A stretch of 34,295 bases of DNA from Devosia sp. GTDB lineage: Bacteria > Pseudomonadota > Alphaproteobacteria > Rhizobiales > Devosiaceae. The notes below the pieces were generated by a model. The model saw nothing but the letters and a program-made list of their open reading frames with translations. It ran no database searches and was not told where the DNA came from. The stretch lies in the NCBI GenBank assembly GCA_015657675.1, contig JACDQI010000121.1:1-34295 (forward strand), read 5' to 3'. A program made the position numbers and the translations under genes. Shown one piece after another: positions 10,056 to 20,205 of this stretch. How positions within the stretch are numbered: position 1 is the stretch's first letter; every line of letters begins with the position of its first letter.

Positions 10056-10985
10056 ATGTCAGCTGTCGCAAAGACCTTCAGTGTGCTGGATCGCATCGAG
10101 ACTTACCAGTCTCAGATGCCCGTCACGATGGCGAAAATTGCGGCTGTTCTCATGGACGATCCCAAGGCCCCGCTCAGCCTCTCGATCACCGAACTCGCCG
10201 AGCGTGCCCGCACCTCCGCCGCCAGTGTCACGCGCTTCTGCCGCCTCATTGGCTACACAGGTTACAACCAGTTGCGCGTCGGCATCGCCGAGGACGTCGG
10301 TCGCGGCGGTTCCAAGGCGGCCTGGATCGCCGACATCGGCCGCTCCTTCGGCCCGGACGATCCGCCCGAGCAGGTCCGCTCGGTTCTCTTGAACACCCAC
10401 ACCCTGTCGCTGCAGACCACTGCCGGCCTGCTCGATCTCGACGCCGCCGTGCGCGTTGCCCAGGCCATCGGTAAGGCGCGGCAGGTCGATGTCTACGGCG
10501 TCGGCGGCAGCGCACTGACCGCGCTCGAAACCCAGCACCGGCTCTATCGCATCGGCATCAACGTCCACACCTGGTCCGAAGTGCATGCCGGTCTCACCAG
10601 TGCCGCCATCCTCGACGAAAACTGCGTGGCGATCGGCATCTCCAATACCGGCCGCACCGAAGAAACCATCCACATGCTGAGCGTCGCCAAGGCGACCGGC
10701 GCCTACACCGTCGCCATCACCGGCAATCCGGATTCCCCGCTCGGCAAACTCGCCGACGACGTGCTGACCGCTGCCGCGCCCAACGGCTACCTGCAGCCGG
10801 CGGATCTCTCGGCGCGCCACTGCCAGCTCTTCGTCGTCGACTTCCTCTACCTGTTGATCGCCCAGGCCAACTTCGATCGCACCACGCGTCTTCTCGCGGC
10901 CTCGGCCGCGGCCGTGCAGCCCCGGCGTCGCCCGGCGCGCGGCGTTGCTCTTGCCAGTTTCAACACCCGTCCCGCGACGGCCTAA
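10056..10985 (+). CDS. MurR/RpiR family transcriptional regulator (HTH + SIS)
   Basis: SITELAERARTSAASVTRFCRLIGYTGYNQLRVGI HTH; SIS domain VDVYGVGGSALTALETQHRL, GISNTGRTEETIHML. ATG 10056 preferred over the track start at 9876. Confidence 0.9.
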   Translation: MSAVAKTFSVLDRIETYQSQMPVTMAKIAAVLMDDPKAPLSLSITELAERARTSAASVTRFCRLIGYTGYNQLRVGIAEDVGRGGSKAAWIADIGRSFGPDDPPEQVRSVLLNTHTLSLQTTAGLLDLDAAVRVAQAIGKARQVDVYGVGGSALTALETQHRLYRIGINVHTWSEVHAGLTSAAILDENCVAIGISNTGRTEETIHMLSVAKATGAYTVAITGNPDSPLGKLADDVLTAAAPNGYLQPADLSARHCQLFVVDFLYLLIAQANFDRTTRLLAASAAAVQPRRRPARGVALASFNTRPATA

Positions 10986-11005
10986 GCCGAAAGAAAAATA
11001 GCTCT

Positions 11006-11755
11006 ATGTCTGACCTGACCGCCCAGTTTGCCAAAGAAGTCTCGACCCGCCTCGAACGCCTCGCCGGCCCCAATCCGGCGATCGATGCGGCCGTCGCGCT
11101 CATCGCCGACTCGCTTGAAAACAACGGCGTGGTGCAGGCGTTTGGCACCGGTCACTCCGAAGCCTTCGCCATGGAAATCGCCGGTCGTGCCGGCGGCCTG
11201 ATCGCCACCAACCGCATCGCCCTGCGCACTCTGGTACTGCGCGGCGATCGTGACGTATCCGCCCTCGGCGGCGCCGAGTTCGAGCGCGATCCCAATGTCG
11301 GCGAGAACCTCCTGGCGCTGTTTGATGTGCAGCCCAACGACGTCTTCATCATCGCCTCGAACTCGGGCGTCAACGGCTCGATCCTCGGCGTCGCGCTGGC
11401 CGCCAAGGCCCGCGGTCACAAGGTGATCGCCGTCACCAGCCTCGACCACACCATGAAGGTCACGCCCAAGCATCCGAGCGGCAAGCGCCTCAGCGAAGTT
11501 GCCGACGTGGTCATCGACAATCTGGCGCCCTATGGCGACAGCACCATGGCGCTCGCGGGCGGCATCGGCGTAGGCGCCGTGTCCTCGATCACCGCCGCCT
11601 TTATTGCGCAGCGCATCACTATCGGCGTCGCCGAAGCGATCCGCCTGCGCGGCAAAACGCCCCCGGTCTACATCTCGGCCAACATTCCGGGCGGCGACGA
11701 GCACAACCGTGCTCTCGAAGATCTTTACGGCGAGCGGATCCGCAGAGAGGCGTAA
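11006..11755 (+). CDS. SIS-domain phosphosugar-binding protein
   Basis: NNGVVQAFGTGHSEAFAMEIAGRAGGL, IIASNSGVNGSILGVALAAKARGHKVIAVTSL. Confidence 0.85.
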   Translation: MSDLTAQFAKEVSTRLERLAGPNPAIDAAVALIADSLENNGVVQAFGTGHSEAFAMEIAGRAGGLIATNRIALRTLVLRGDRDVSALGGAEFERDPNVGENLLALFDVQPNDVFIIASNSGVNGSILGVALAAKARGHKVIAVTSLDHTMKVTPKHPSGKRLSEVADVVIDNLAPYGDSTMALAGGIGVGAVSSITAAFIAQRITIGVAEAIRLRGKTPPVYISANIPGGDEHNRALEDLYGERIRREA

Positions 11756-11819
11756 GCCTTGCGGAGCCGGTTGGCGTGGGGTGTAGTGTTCTGATTATCG
11801 ACAAGGGAAGGGACTAGAC

Positions 11820-13196
11820 ATGACTTTCAATAAGACTATCGACCGCCGCACGTTCCTGCGCGGGACGACGGCTCTGGTAGCAGTGGCGCCGTTCGGCGGC
11901 CTGCTGGGATCCACCAGCGCTTTCGCTCAGGATGCGGCCAATCCGTTCGGCGTCGCCGAAGGTTCGACCGTTGACGCCGTCATCTTCAACGGTGGCTATG
12001 GCATCGACTACGTCGAGTTCGCCGCCAGCATCATGGCTAAGAACCATCCGAGCCTCACCATCAAGGTGTCGCCGTCGACCCAGATCGCCCAGGAACTGCA
12101 GCCGCGTTTCCTCGGTGGCAATCCGCCGGATCTGATCGACAACTCGGGCGCGCAGGCGATCGGCTTCTCGGCCATCATCGACCAGCTCGAAGACATGAAC
12201 TCGGTGCTGGACGCCCCGAGCCTCGAAGGCGTCAAGATCCGCGACACCCTGGTGGGTGGCGTCGAAAAGCCGGGCACCTTCGGCGACAAGTTCATCGCGC
12301 TCAACTACGTGATGACCGTCTATGGCATCTGGTACTCGGCTCAGCTGTTTGAAGACAATGGCTGGACCCCGCCGACCACCTGGGCCGAAGCCATCGAGCT
12401 GGGCAAGGTTGCCAAGGAAAAGGGCCTCTACCTGTTCGGCTGGGGCAAGGAAGCCGCCACCTACTACCGCACGACCGCAGTCGCCTCGGCGATCAAGGCC
12501 GGCGGCGACGAGGTGCGTCTTGCTGTCGACAACTTCACCCCGGGCTTCTGGTCGCACCCCGCGTTCCAGTCGGTCTTCACCTCGCTCTACGAGATCATTC
12601 AGGGCGGCATGATGAAGCCGGGTGGCGCTGGTACCCAGTTCACCGCTGCTCAGGCGCAGTGGTCGAACGACCAGTCCTTCCTGCTCTACCCGTCGGGCTC
12701 GTGGATCGAAAACGAGATGAAGCCGGCGACCAAGGAAGGCTTCCGCATGACCGGTATGCCGGAGCTGTCGATCGACGCGAACGACAAGCTCCCCAAGACC
12801 GCTCTGCACGCCACTGCCGGCGAGCCGTTCATCATCCCGCTCGGCGCGCTCAACCTTGCCGGTGGCAAGGAACTGCTCCGCACGATGCTCTCGAAGGAAG
12901 CTGCGACGAACTTCGCCAAGTCCAAGCTCGCTCCGACCATCGTCAAGGACACCGTGCCGGCCGACGGTTTCGGCTCGACCGCCCTCGTCTCGCAGAGCAA
13001 GCTGCTGGCTGACGCCGGCAACGACGTGTTCACCTGGAACTCGTTCGACCTCTACGGCACCAACCAGGACGAACTCGTCGTCTGGAACAGCTTCCTTGAT
13101 GGCAAGCTCGACGTCGCGGCCTTCACCGCTGCGCTCGAAGCCATCACCTCGGCTGTCTACAACGACCCGTCCGTCACCAAAGTCGTAGTGATGTAA
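11820..13196 (+). CDS. NgcE-like N-acetylglucosamine/chitobiose ABC transporter substrate-binding protein, Tat signal
   Basis: Twin-arginine DRRTFLRG; PFGVAEGSTVDAVIFNGGYGIDYVEFAASIMAKNHP...QELQPRFLGGNPPDLIDNSGA. Confidence 0.85.
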   Translation: MTFNKTIDRRTFLRGTTALVAVAPFGGLLGSTSAFAQDAANPFGVAEGSTVDAVIFNGGYGIDYVEFAASIMAKNHPSLTIKVSPSTQIAQELQPRFLGGNPPDLIDNSGAQAIGFSAIIDQLEDMNSVLDAPSLEGVKIRDTLVGGVEKPGTFGDKFIALNYVMTVYGIWYSAQLFEDNGWTPPTTWAEAIELGKVAKEKGLYLFGWGKEAATYYRTTAVASAIKAGGDEVRLAVDNFTPGFWSHPAFQSVFTSLYEIIQGGMMKPGGAGTQFTAAQAQWSNDQSFLLYPSGSWIENEMKPATKEGFRMTGMPELSIDANDKLPKTALHATAGEPFIIPLGALNLAGGKELLRTMLSKEAATNFAKSKLAPTIVKDTVPADGFGSTALVSQSKLLADAGNDVFTWNSFDLYGTNQDELVVWNSFLDGKLDVAAFTAALEAITSAVYNDPSVTKVVVM

Positions 13197-15093
13197 TGGA
13201 AAGCACGATGGCGAGGGCACCGGCCACAAGAACCCGTCGGTGGAAATTGCCGAGCCTCGAGAACACCGGCTTCATGCTGGTGTTCCTCGGGCTCCCCCTG
13301 GCGATCTACGTGATCTTCGTGATCTCGCCATTCGTGCAAGCCTTCTATTATTCCATGACCGATTGGTCAGGCTTTTCGAAGAAGATGAACTTCGTTGGCC
13401 TGACCAATTATCTCACGCTTTTGAGCGACCCGGTCTTCACCAAGGCCGTCTACAACTCGATCTTCCTGGTGCTGGTGCTGCCGCCCCTGGTGATCGTCCT
13501 CTCGCTGACGCTGGCCACGCTGGTGACCGTCGGCGGCGTCACCAAGGGCGAGGTGCAGGGCCTCAAGCACTCCGGCATCTACCGGGTGATCTCCTTCTTC
13601 CCCTATACCGTGCCCGCCATCGTCATCGGCATCCTCTGGGCGCAGATGTACGATCCGTCGAGCGGCCTGCTCAATGGCATCCTCACGGCCATGGGGTTCG
13701 AATTCTTCAAGTCCTTCGCCTGGCTGGGCGACGAGCGCACCGCCATGGGCGCCTCGATCTTCGTCATCGCTTGGTCGATGGTCGGTTTTTACATGGTGCT
13801 GTTCATCGCCGCCATCAAAGGCATCCCGGCCGACGTCTATGAAGCCGCGCGCGTCGATGGCGCCGGCCGCTTCCGCACGGCCATCTCCATCACCGTGCCG
13901 ATGATCCGCGACACCATCCGCACCGCTTACATCTACCTCGGCATCCTCGCGCTGGACGCCTTCGTCTACATGCAGGCGCTCAACCCCTCGGGCGGTCCGG
14001 CCAACTCGACCGTGGTGATCTCCCAACACCTGCTGAACACCGCCTTCAAGAAGGGCAAGTTCGGCTACGCCACCTCGATGGGCGCTGCGCTCGCCATCAT
14101 CACGCTGGTCTTTGCCGCCATCGTCTTCTTCGTTTTCTGGTGGACCGGTCGTCCCGCCAAGTGGAAGGCAACCGGTACGGGTTCCGCGCCCGTCGCCCGC
14201 GCTACGCCTGTGGCAGCACCGCCCAAGTCCGTGACCCGGGTGCCCAGCACGCCGCGCAAGCCCTTTTGGAACGATAAGACCGTCGCCACCGTTTCGCACG
14301 TCGCTCTCATTGCCTGGGTGATCGTCATCTGCGCGCCCCTGCTCTGGGTGCTGATGAGCTCGTTCAAGACCACGCAGCAGATCTTCGGCTCGCCCTTCTC
14401 GCTGCCGACGAGCTTCAACTTCGAGAACTACATTTCCGCCTGGACCACCGCGAGCATCGGCAATTACTTCGTCAACACGGTCATCGTGGTCGGCGGCGCG
14501 CTGGTCATCGTCATGCTGCTGGGCGCCATGTGCGCCTACTACCTGGCGCGCTACGAGTTCAAGGGCAGCAAGATCATCTACTACCTGATGCTCGCTGGCC
14601 TGACCTTCCCGATCTTCCTCGCCGTCGTGCCGCTGTTCCAGACGCTGCGTGGCTTCGGTCTGCTCAACACCTTCCCGGGGCTGATCATCACCTACGTGGC
14701 CTTCGCGCTGCCCTTCACGGTGTTCTTCCTCTACGCCTTCTTCCGCACCCTGCCGCAGGAGATCGCCGAGGCGGCCCAGCTCGATGGCGCTGGTCCGTGG
14801 CGGATCTTTTTCACCATCATGCTGCCCATGGCGACACCGGGCATCGCCTCGGTGGCGATCTTCAACTTCCTCGGTCTCTGGAACCAGTTCCTGCTGCCAT
14901 CGCGCTGAACACCAACACGGCCAATTACGTGCTGAGCCAGGGCATGGCATCCTTCGCCTCGCAGGCGGGCTATGCGGTGAACTTCGGCGCGCTATTTGCC
15001 GCCGTGGTGATCACCGTGCTGCCGGTGCTGGTCACCTACATCATCTTCCAGCGCCAGCTGCAGGGTTCCGTGTCGCCGGGCCTGCTGAAGTAA
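13196..15093 (+). CDS. Two ABC sugar permease domains in one ORF (NgcF- and NgcG-like), with a -1 frameshift near 14900
   Basis: Two complete permease modules with EAA loops (YEAARVDGAGRFRTAISITVPMI; AEAAQLDGAGPWRIFFTIMLPMA) joined by a Pro/Ala-rich linker; C-terminus continues in the 14530-15093 frame ...IALNTNTANYVLSQGMASF...IIFQRQLQGSVSPGLLK. Confidence 0.8.
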
Positions 15094-15116
15094 CGAGGCA
15101 CACCAGCCTCTCCAAT

Positions 15117-15155
15117 CCTCCCCCGCACGCGGGGGAGGGGGACCGGCGCAGCCGG
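15117..15155. repeat. Intergenic palindromic repeat between convergent genes: CCTCCCCCGC-AC-GCGGGGGAGG followed by CCGGC-GCA-GCCGG
   Basis: Perfect 10-bp inverted repeat (15117-15138) plus second stem (15143-15155) in the gap between permease and murQ. Confidence 0.75.
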
Positions 15156-15169
15156 TGGAGGGGGCACTG

Positions 15170-16096
15170 CTAGCGCGTCGCCCCGGCAACCGCGCGGCGC
15201 AACACCCCACCGGCATCGGCGAGGGTCTTGCGGCCCGTCTCGATATCCGTGCCCGTGAGCAGCATCAGGATCGCCAGCTTGCTGTCATTGCCGGCCTTGG
15301 CCAGTGCCGCTTCCGCCTCCGCAATGCTGCGGCCCGTCGCTTCGGCCACGACGCGTGCCGCGCGCGCCACCAGCTTGCCGTTGCTGGCGATCATGTCGAC
15401 CATCAGGTTGCCGTAGGTCTTGCCGATCCGCACCATGCTGGCGGTCGAGAGCATGTTGAGCACCAGCTTCTGGGCTGTGCCCGACTTGAGCCGCGTTGAG
15501 CCGGTGATCACCTCGGGGCCGACCAGCGGCGCGATCGAAATATCGGCCATCCGGGCAATCGGCGAATCCGGGTTGCAGGTCAGCGCCACCGTCCTGGCGC
15601 CCAGCGCCTTGGCATGCTCCAGCGCGCCGATCACATAAGGCGTGCGGCCGCTGACCGCGATCCCAACCACCACATCGCTTGCGGAAAACCCGAGCGCCGC
15701 CAGGTCGGCCGCGCCGGCATCGGCCCGATCCTCAGCCCCTTCCGAGGCATTGACCAGCGCGTCGAGGCCACCCGCGATCAGGCCCACCACCATCGTCGGC
15801 GGCACGCCAAAAGTCGGCGGGCATTCCGACGCATCGAGCACGCCCAGCCGCCCGCTGGTGCCCGCCCCGATATAGACCAGCCGGCCCCCGGCGTTGAAAG
15901 CCGCCACGATGGCGTCCACCGCCTGCGACACCTGCGGCAGCGTCTGGCGCACCGCCCCCGCCACGCCGCCATCTTCGTCATTGATCGTCGTGACCATCTC
16001 GAGGCTCGACATCAGGTCGATATCGGTGGTGCGCGGATTGCGCCCTTCCGAGACGAGCTGTTGCAACTGGTCGTGCAGCGCGACTGGGGAGGCCAT
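15170..16096 (-). CDS. murQ: N-acetylmuramic acid 6-phosphate etherase
   Basis: [40 protein letters not shown] and [21 protein letters not shown], MurQ hallmarks; ATG at 16096. Confidence 0.93.
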   Translation of the reverse strand: MASPVALHDQLQQLVSEGRNPRTTDIDLMSSLEMVTTINDEDGGVAGAVRQTLPQVSQAVDAIVAAFNAGGRLVYIGAGTSGRLGVLDASECPPTFGVPPTMVVGLIAGGLDALVNASEGAEDRADAGAADLAALGFSASDVVVGIAVSGRTPYVIGALEHAKALGARTVALTCNPDSPIARMADISIAPLVGPEVITGSTRLKSGTAQKLVLNMLSTASMVRIGKTYGNLMVDMIASNGKLVARAARVVAEATGRSIAEAEAALAKAGNDSKLAILMLLTGTDIETGRKTLADAGGVLRRAVAGATR

Positions 16097-16107
16097 GGAC
16101 TTGTCTC

Positions 16108-17268
16108 CTAGGCGGTCTTCGACCACGCCGTCTTGCCACCGATGATGGTCTGGTTGACCTGCAGGTCTTCGCTGAGATGCACCAGATCGGCCCGCAGCCC
16201 GCGTTTCAACGCCCCGCGCTGGCCCGCCACGCCCAGGGCCTGTGCCGGATAGAGCGACGCCATCCGCAGCGTCTCCTCCAGCGGCAGCCCGATGGTTTTG
16301 TGCACATAGGTCACGGCCTGGATCATCGTCAGGTCGGCACCCGCCAGCGTGCCATCGGCGAGGCGCAGCGCACCGTTCTTGCGATAAACCGTCTGCCCGG
16401 TGAGCACAAAACTCTCCGCATCCGTCCCGGTCGGCGACATCGCGTCCGTGACGAGAAAGATATGACCCGGTCCGCGCTTGGCCCGCAGCGCCACGCCGAG
16501 CGATACCTCGCTCACATGGATGCCGTCGGCAATGACGCCGGCCGAGACCTGGCCGAGGTCGAGCGCCGCGCCCACCACGCCGCCGTCGCGATTGCCCAGC
16601 TGGCTCTGCGCATTGAAAAGATGCGTCACCATCGTGGCACCGGCCTCAATGGCGGCGCGCACCACCGGGTAGGGGACATCCGAATGGCCGATGCTGACTA
16701 CGATGCCGGCATCCACCAGCCGCCGGATCTGCTCCGGCCGCACGGTCTCGGCGGCCACGGTGATCAGGAGGTTCGGTAGTCGTTTGCGACCCTCCACCAG
16801 CGCCACGAGGTCAACCTCGTCCATCGGCCGGATCAGCGCCGGGTCATGCGCGCCCTTGCGCGACACCGCCAGATGCGGACCTTCGATATGCAGCCCCAGG
16901 AAACCGGGCACCTGCTGTTCCGCCGCGGCGATCCCCGCAGCCACCGCCAGCCGGTTTTTCTCCGGCGTATCGGTGATCAGCGTCGGCAGCGTCGCCGTGG
17001 TGCCGAAGCGCGCAAAGGCGCTGCAGATCGTGGTGATGGTCGGAACGTCCGGCGTCAGGTTGAACAGCGCCCCGCCGCCGCCATTGACCTGCAGGTCGAT
17101 AAAGCCCGGCGCCAGGATGCCGCCATCGAGCGCCACGCGCTCGGCATCGCTCGGCGAGTCGGCCGCGATAATGCCTTCGATCATGCCGCCGTTCACCACC
17201 AGCGCCGACCGGTCCCACCAGTCGGTGCCATCAAAGATTCGGGCTCCGGTATAGGCGATGCGGCTCAT
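16108..17268 (-). CDS. nagA: N-acetylglucosamine-6-phosphate deacetylase
   Basis: [68 protein letters not shown]. Confidence 0.93.
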   Translation of the reverse strand: MSRIAYTGARIFDGTDWWDRSALVVNGGMIEGIIAADSPSDAERVALDGGILAPGFIDLQVNGGGGALFNLTPDVPTITTICSAFARFGTTATLPTLITDTPEKNRLAVAAGIAAAEQQVPGFLGLHIEGPHLAVSRKGAHDPALIRPMDEVDLVALVEGRKRLPNLLITVAAETVRPEQIRRLVDAGIVVSIGHSDVPYPVVRAAIEAGATMVTHLFNAQSQLGNRDGGVVGAALDLGQVSAGVIADGIHVSEVSLGVALRAKRGPGHIFLVTDAMSPTGTDAESFVLTGQTVYRKNGALRLADGTLAGADLTMIQAVTYVHKTIGLPLEETLRMASLYPAQALGVAGQRGALKRGLRADLVHLSEDLQVNQTIIGGKTAWSKTA

Positions 17269-17583
17269 GGTGCGACCTTCTGAGGTTAAGCGGACCTTCG
17301 TCTAAACAATTGCACCACCACAGCTTTCAACTGAGAAAGCCCCGCCGCAGCAGCCCGCTGGAGCGATTGTCTGGCAGATTGAATGGCAACGTGTCCTCAC
17401 CGCCAATAATACCAATATGAGACCATTTAGCAAGGCCGCGCAGAGCCAGCATCGTGTTTCGCCGCAGCCGGAAACACTGCGCCGAGGAAGTGGTGGGCCC
17501 GATAGGAGGGGGTGAGTTGCTCAGCGTCGCCAAGGCCTGCTTGACCACATGTAAGCGTCCCCCATGCCCCCAACCTTAGGTGT

Positions 17584-18357
17584 TCACCGCCCAGGCGGCG
17601 CGAGACGTCTTACCGCAGCAATGGCCTTCTGCACCGCCGACATCGCACGCAAGAACCCGTCGTTCCTAAGCGCGCTCGTCTCATCCATGTAGATGTCGCG
17701 TCGCAATTCAATCATGACCGATTGAACAAGCGGTTCTTTGCCGTAGTAGCGCATCGGAACCAGGCTGCCGTCGAATGGAGTGTTTACGTCGACGGAGTAG
17801 CCCGCTTCATCGAAAGCACCCAGCAGCCCATCTCTTAGCCACTCCGGGGTATGGGTCGCGTCGGTGCCGATGCAGATCTGGGGTCGTATCGGGTCCTGAA
17901 CCCGCTCGTAGGGCAAGGGAGATGACGGGAAGCTATGGCAGTCGATGATAATGGCGCGCCAATGTGCGACCAGGTGCCGCTCAACCGCGTCTTCAAGACG
18001 ACGATGGTGTGGGACGAAATACGTCTCCACCAGCCGGTCCTTTTCGTCGAGATTGTCTCGGAGAACTGTTCGGTCATGACACCTGGTGTAGACGACACCC
18101 ATGCCGCGGCTGGCCATCGGCTCATGCTCATCGTCGACGAAACGTTCTGGATCGAGCACGAGCCGCGACACCGGAAACGCCACGATTTCATCGCCAGCAA
18201 CAGCCGCTGCCGAGAATATCTCGTCCGTGTACCAATCGGTCATCTTCAGCCGTTCGATGTCCAGTTCTGCTTCGCTGATGACCAGGGATAGGCGCTCTGC
18301 CGGCGGGACCAGCAAAGCGGCGTGCGGTATGTGAAAGATCAGCGGTTGTTCAGGCAT
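17584..18357 (-). CDS. N-formylglutamate amidohydrolase family protein
   Basis: MPEQPLIFHIPHAALLVPPAERL, DWYTDEIF, FPVSRLVLDPERFVDDEHEPM, AIIIDCHSFPSSPLPYE, ICIGTDATHTPEW. Confidence 0.9.
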   Translation of the reverse strand: MPEQPLIFHIPHAALLVPPAERLSLVISEAELDIERLKMTDWYTDEIFSAAAVAGDEIVAFPVSRLVLDPERFVDDEHEPMASRGMGVVYTRCHDRTVLRDNLDEKDRLVETYFVPHHRRLEDAVERHLVAHWRAIIIDCHSFPSSPLPYERVQDPIRPQICIGTDATHTPEWLRDGLLGAFDEAGYSVDVNTPFDGSLVPMRYYGKEPLVQSVMIELRRDIYMDETSALRNDGFLRAMSAVQKAIAAVRRLAPPGR

Positions 18358-18545
18358 CTCTTTGCCCCATTGCGGTTCACGGTGAATCCGTCTTCCCCCC
18401 ATAGGCGGCAACGAACGTTTCCGGGCCGCAGGTTTTTTGCAATTCTATGACTAGCGCTCCCACAGTTTGTCGCTAAATTCCATCACAGGACTTGGCGGGA
18501 AGAGGCACTTTGCCTCCCGCCGGGCGGGAATAGCGAGAGTGATGA

Positions 18546-19370
18546 ATGGCGAACAAGTATAACGTATTCGCGGTCGCGCTGCTGGCGGCGATCGCTATGG
18601 TCATGCCTGCCTTTGCGCAGGAAAAGACCCCGAACGATCCAAGGCTCTTCACCCCGGGCAAGCTGACTGTCTCGACCTCCGAGCCGAGCTATCCGCCATG
18701 GGTCCTCGACAACAACCCGGAAGCCGGTGAGGGTTTTGAGGCCGCGCTGGTCTATGCGCTCGCCGCCGAGCTCGGCTTCAAGAAAGAAGACGTGGTCTGG
18801 GTCGACGTGACCTTCGACGGCGCCATCGCGCCGGGTCCCAAGGCCTATGACTTTTCGATCCAGCAGATCTCGGTGACCCCGGATCGCGCCAAGGTGGCGA
18901 CCTTCTCCGATGTATACTACCAGTCGGACAAGGTCGTGATCGCCCTGCCGGCCTCGGCCGTGGCGACGGCCAAGACCTTCGCCGATCTGAAGGCCGCCAA
19001 GTGGGGCGTCGCCGTCGGTACCACCGATTTCGACTACGTCACCAACGTGCTCGGTATCGCCGACGCCGCCGTCTTCGACGACCAGGCCGGCGTGTTCCAG
19101 GCCCTGCAGGGCGGCCAGATCGACGCCACCGTCGCGGCGCTGCCGACCGCGCTGTACGCGACGTGCTGCCAGGTGCCGGAAGCGAAGGTTACTGCGCTTC
19201 TTCCCAAGGACCCCAAGGACGAAGGCCTCGGTCTGCTCTTTGCCTACGAGAACCCGATCGTGCCCTGGATCAATGAGGGCCTCGCGGCAATCAAGGCCAA
19301 AGGCACTGTCGACGAACTCGTCAAGAAGTACCTCGTGGCCGATCCTAACATTCCCACGATCAGCCAATGA
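18546..19370 (+). CDS. Polar amino-acid ABC transporter substrate-binding protein
   Basis: Signal peptide; GKLTVSTSEPSYPPWVLDNNPEAGEGFEAALVYALAAELGF; FSIQQISVTPDRAKVATFSDVYY. Confidence 0.88.
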   Translation: MANKYNVFAVALLAAIAMVMPAFAQEKTPNDPRLFTPGKLTVSTSEPSYPPWVLDNNPEAGEGFEAALVYALAAELGFKKEDVVWVDVTFDGAIAPGPKAYDFSIQQISVTPDRAKVATFSDVYYQSDKVVIALPASAVATAKTFADLKAAKWGVAVGTTDFDYVTNVLGIADAAVFDDQAGVFQALQGGQIDATVAALPTALYATCCQVPEAKVTALLPKDPKDEGLGLLFAYENPIVPWINEGLAAIKAKGTVDELVKKYLVADPNIPTISQ

Positions 19371-20203
19371 CCCGAAGGCCCGGCAAGGGGCGCCGGCGGA
19401 TTGCGCTCAAGGACCGGCTCGCGCCGGTCCTTGTTAGTTTAGTCAGCGTCGTGGTGGTGTTCGGCGCAGTGGCCTATTTCGTCGGCTCGTCTCCGCAATG
19501 GCCGCGCATCCAGCTGCAGTTCTTCAGCCTCGAGGCTATGCTCGAAGCGGCGCCCGGCGTCGCCAAGGGCTTCCTCGTCTCGCTGCAGATTTGGCTGATC
19601 AGCCTCGTCTGCATCGGCGTCTGGGCCCTGGTCCTCGCGATCTTTCGCGCCATGGGTGGGCCATGGTTTGCCCCGCTGCGGGTCTTCGCCATAGTCTATG
19701 TCGACCTTTTCCGCGGCCTGCCGGCTTTGCTGCTCGTGCTGCTCTTCGGCTTCGGCATTCCGGCGCTGAACCTGCCCGGCCTGCCCAAGGAGGGGCTGTT
19801 CTGGGGCGGCATCGCGCTGGTGCTGAGCTATTCGGCCTACGCCACCGAGGTGTATCGCTCCGGCATTGAGGCGGTGCACGAGGGCCAGTCGATGGCCGCC
19901 AAGGCGCTCGGCCTCACCCGTTGGCAGACGCTGCGCTACGCTATCCTGCCGCAGGCCCTGCGCAATGTGGTGCCTGCGATGCTCAATCTCGTGGTTGCCT
20001 TGCAGAAGGACGTGGCTTTGCTCTCGGTGCTTGGTGTTCGCGACGCCGTGCGTGAGGCGCAGATCTATACCGCCCGCACCTTCAACTATTCCTCGCTCGT
20101 CGTGGCGGCGATCCTGTTCCTGCTCGCCACCATACCGCTGGCCCGCCTGACCGATCACCTGCAGCGCCGCGACCGCCAGCGCCGCCTCCAAGGTGCCCTC
20201 TAG
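19367..20203 (+). CDS. Amino-acid ABC transporter permease (HisM type)
   Basis: FRGLPALLLVLLFGFGIPALNLP, YSAYATEVYRSGIEAVHEGQSMAAKALGLTRWQTLRYAILPQALRNVVPAM. Confidence 0.92.
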   Translation: MTRRPGKGRRRIALKDRLAPVLVSLVSVVVVFGAVAYFVGSSPQWPRIQLQFFSLEAMLEAAPGVAKGFLVSLQIWLISLVCIGVWALVLAIFRAMGGPWFAPLRVFAIVYVDLFRGLPALLLVLLFGFGIPALNLPGLPKEGLFWGGIALVLSYSAYATEVYRSGIEAVHEGQSMAAKALGLTRWQTLRYAILPQALRNVVPAMLNLVVALQKDVALLSVLGVRDAVREAQIYTARTFNYSSLVVAAILFLLATIPLARLTDHLQRRDRQRRLQGAL

Positions 20204-20205
20204 GA

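Noticed and set aside
11814-13229. Minus-strand ORF of 471 aa
   Set aside because: Antisense shadow of the NgcE-like SBP gene; no recognisable motifs.
13367-14950. Long minus-strand ORF of 527 aa
   Set aside because: Antisense shadow of the permease genes in high-GC DNA; composition (poly E/D/G/H/R) is not protein-like, and the sense strand has clear permease motifs.
9993-17311. Shared AAACAATT near RpiR/kinase divergent promoter (9993-10000, minus) and upstream of nagA (17304-17311) as RpiR operators
   Set aside because: Only 8 bp shared and no consistent palindrome; too weak to claim.
17327-17548. 73-aa ORF in the nagA / amidohydrolase intergenic region
   Set aside because: No RBS or domain evidence; probably non-coding.
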